From NCEH01 sp043195135 (GTDB lineage Bacteria; Pseudomonadota; Alphaproteobacteria; Rhizobiales; Xanthobacteraceae): a DNA stretch of 64,000 bases. The translations under genes were made by a program, and so were the position numbers. Below are positions 61,450-64,000 of the stretch, piece by piece; within the stretch, counting starts at the first letter, position 1; each line of letters starts with the position of its first letter. The stretch lies in NCBI RefSeq assembly GCF_043195135.1, contig NZ_JBAFWP010000003.1; one strand, 5' to 3'. A model generated the notes under the pieces. The model made no database searches and was not told the origin of the DNA. It worked only from the letters and a program-made list of their open reading frames with translations.

Positions 61450-61477
61450 TTGACGCGCGGGCGGCGGCTCCTTATCT
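61450..61477 (+). promoter_or_regulatory. putative sigma-70-type promoter of groESL
   Basis: TTGACG at 61450-61455 and TTATCT at 61472-61477 with a 16-bp spacer, ending 10 bp before the CIRCE operator. Pattern-based only. Confidence 0.55.
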
Positions 61478-61487
61478 CCGGCCGGGA

Positions 61488-61514
61488 TTGGCACTCCCAT
61501 CGCGCGAGTGCCAA
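61488..61514. promoter_or_regulatory. CIRCE operator (HrcA site) of groESL
   Basis: TTGGCACTC at 61488-61496 and GAGTGCCAA at 61506-61514, separated by exactly 9 bp: a perfect CIRCE, the HrcA repressor site (consensus TTAGCACTC-N9-GAGTGCTAA, with the common G-C variants). It predicts heat-shock derepression of groES-groEL. Confidence 0.95.
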
Positions 61515-61560
61515 AGACCGCGGGCCTCCGGCCCGCTCCAATACCAAGAGGATCATGCCC

Positions 61561-61848
61561 ATGTCCTTCCGCCCTTTGCATGACCGCGTGGTCGTGAAGC
61601 GCATCGAAGCCGAGCAGAAGACCGCCGGCGGAATCATCATCCCCGACACCGCCAAGGAAAAGCCCCAGGAGGGCGAGGTCGTGGCCGTGGGCCCCGGCGC
61701 CCGCGATGAAAGCGGCAAGGTGGTCGCGCTCGACGTGAAGGCGGGTGACCGCGTTCTGTTCGGCAAATGGTCCGGCACCGAAGTGAAGGTGGACGGCCAG
61801 GACCTGCTCATCATGAAGGAAAGCGACATCCTCGGCGTCATCGCCTGA
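61561..61848 (+). CDS. groES: co-chaperonin GroES
   Basis: A 95-residue GroES: FRPLHDRVVVKRIEAEQKTAGGIIIPDTAKEKPQEG with the mobile loop, then VLFGKWSGTEVKVDGQDLLIMKESDI. The start at MSFRPLH uses the AAGAGGA ribosome site at normal distance; MPMSF six bases earlier would be too close. Forms the heptameric lid of GroEL. groEL follows after 48 bp. Confidence 0.97.
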   Translation: MSFRPLHDRVVVKRIEAEQKTAGGIIIPDTAKEKPQEGEVVAVGPGARDESGKVVALDVKAGDRVLFGKWSGTEVKVDGQDLLIMKESDILGVIA

Positions 61849-61896
61849 AGGTTCGCCCTTTCGCTTCCCTCGCATTAATTATTCAGGAGACGGCAC

Positions 61897-63524
<1,628 letters not shown>

Positions 63525-63543
<19 letters not shown>

Positions 63544-63633
63544 GGACGTCCAGCCGACCAAAACGTTGAGGTGGGAAGCCGGCAACGCCGGCTTCCGGGC
63601 GGCATGGACTTCTGAGGAAGTCCAGCCGACCAA
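63525..63633. repeat. 37-bp direct repeat of the groEL tail enclosing a hairpin
   Basis: Positions 63525-63561 (last five codons of groEL, its stop, and 19 bp beyond) recur at 63597-63633 with one mismatch. Between the copies lies a perfect 10-bp-stem hairpin (63574-63583 with 63587-63596, loop AAC). The 72-bp spacing keeps the second TGA in the groEL frame. Confidence 0.9.
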
Positions 63634-63645
63634 GGGTTTAAGGGG

Positions 63646-63677
63646 AAAGGGCGTGGCGCAAGCCGCGCCCTTTTTCT
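63646..63677 (+). terminator. groESL terminator
   Basis: AAAGGGCGTGGC / GCCGCGCCCTTT with GCAA tetraloop and one mismatch, followed by TTCTTTG: an intrinsic terminator 100 bp after groEL. Confidence 0.85.
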
Positions 63678-63724
63678 TTGGAGAGCGCGTCGGGCGCTTG
63701 GCGCTGATGCCAGCTGCCCCCTCC

Positions 63725-64000
63725 CTGACCTCTCCGAACCTTCCCCCTCCCTAACCCTCCCCCGCAAGCGGGAGAGGGAACTGGGGAGCAGGCAGAGGCG
63801 CGGGGGGCGGATCCGGGGTTTAGGGGAACGGCCTCAGCGTGAAAGCGCGGCGCACCCCCTCTCCCGCTTGCGGGGGAGGGCTGGGGAGGGGGAATAGCCG
63901 GAGGGGTTGAGGAGAGCGACGCAAGCGCCCCGCGCCGCTCAATAGCCCACCGTAAAGCGTGCCCGCACGCCCCGTCAGCTCCTCCTGACCTCTCCGAACC
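63725..64000. repeat. palindromic/direct-repeat cluster at window edge
   Basis: A 24-bp palindrome (CCCTCCCCCGCAAGCGGGAGAGGG is read as CCCTCCCCCGCAAGCGG plus GAGAGGG) lies at 63755-63778 and its inverse at 63857-63880. CTGACCTCTCCGAACC is repeated directly at 63725-63740 and 63985-64000. The cluster is cut off by the window end. No gene is recognised after the groESL terminator. Confidence 0.75.

Overview
The window is a GC-rich, densely coding stretch of an alphaproteobacterial chromosome. Gene content and protein style point to the Hyphomicrobiales (Rhizobiales), most like Xanthobacteraceae/Bradyrhizobium-type organisms. The supporting evidence is a hemC-hemD-mitofilin-hemY block, PhaR/PhaA/PhaB polyhydroxybutyrate genes, a NifA-type sigma-54 activator, CIRCE-controlled groESL, and two perfect chromosomal parS sites. 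The parS sites suggest an origin-proximal location. This is inference; no rRNA or oriC is in the window.

Layout. 1-5,420: a small unknown gene, then prmA, a membrane protein with a degenerate GGDEF domain, and uvrD/pcrA on the minus strand. 5,581-10,685: the most distinctive locus. It holds a GAF-AAA+-HTH (NifA/AnfA-like) enhancer-binding protein, a palindromic upstream site, a canonical -24/-12 promoter, and three genes: OsmC-like, acyl-CoA-dehydrogenase-like flavoprotein, and a rubredoxin-NAD(P)H reductase fusion. A hairpin terminator follows. 10,705-17,524: envelope and transport genes, a putative persulfide dioxygenase and azlCD. 17,591-20,534: lutABC lactate oxidation. 20,809-23,777: pentapeptide-repeat protein, L,D-transpeptidase-like protein, response regulator, cyclic-nucleotide-binding protein and a frameshifted DUF2267-like pseudogene. 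23,900-26,800: ybaB, dnaX, parS-1 and SRP RNA. 26,964-36,213: HIT protein, parvulin, L32, an EAL protein, PHB genes, parS-2 and an EamA exporter. 36,331-48,756: leuB, a [2Fe-2S] protein, a sulfate-binding protein, a patatin-like protein, acsA, topoisomerase IB, gpsA and tsaD. 48,854-54,517: hemC-hemD-mic60-hemY and a BtuF-like protein. 54,893-63,543: lepA, VIT transporter, NCS1 permease, a methyltransferase, groES-groEL.

The genes are mostly housekeeping. Those that clearly work together are the sigma-54 locus (regulator, site, promoter and redox enzymes), lutABC, phaR versus phaA/phaB, azlCD, tsaD-gpsA, the tetrapyrrole/Mic60 block and groESL under HrcA/CIRCE.

Two non-genic patterns stand out. 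First, stop codons of at least six genes lie inside short tandem duplications (12-18 bp, or a 37-bp copy 72 bp away at groEL), some giving in-frame back-up stops. Second, several intergenic spaces carry palindromic REP-like elements, including a 73-bp-period array bounded by inverted repeats and an incompletely seen cluster at the right edge.
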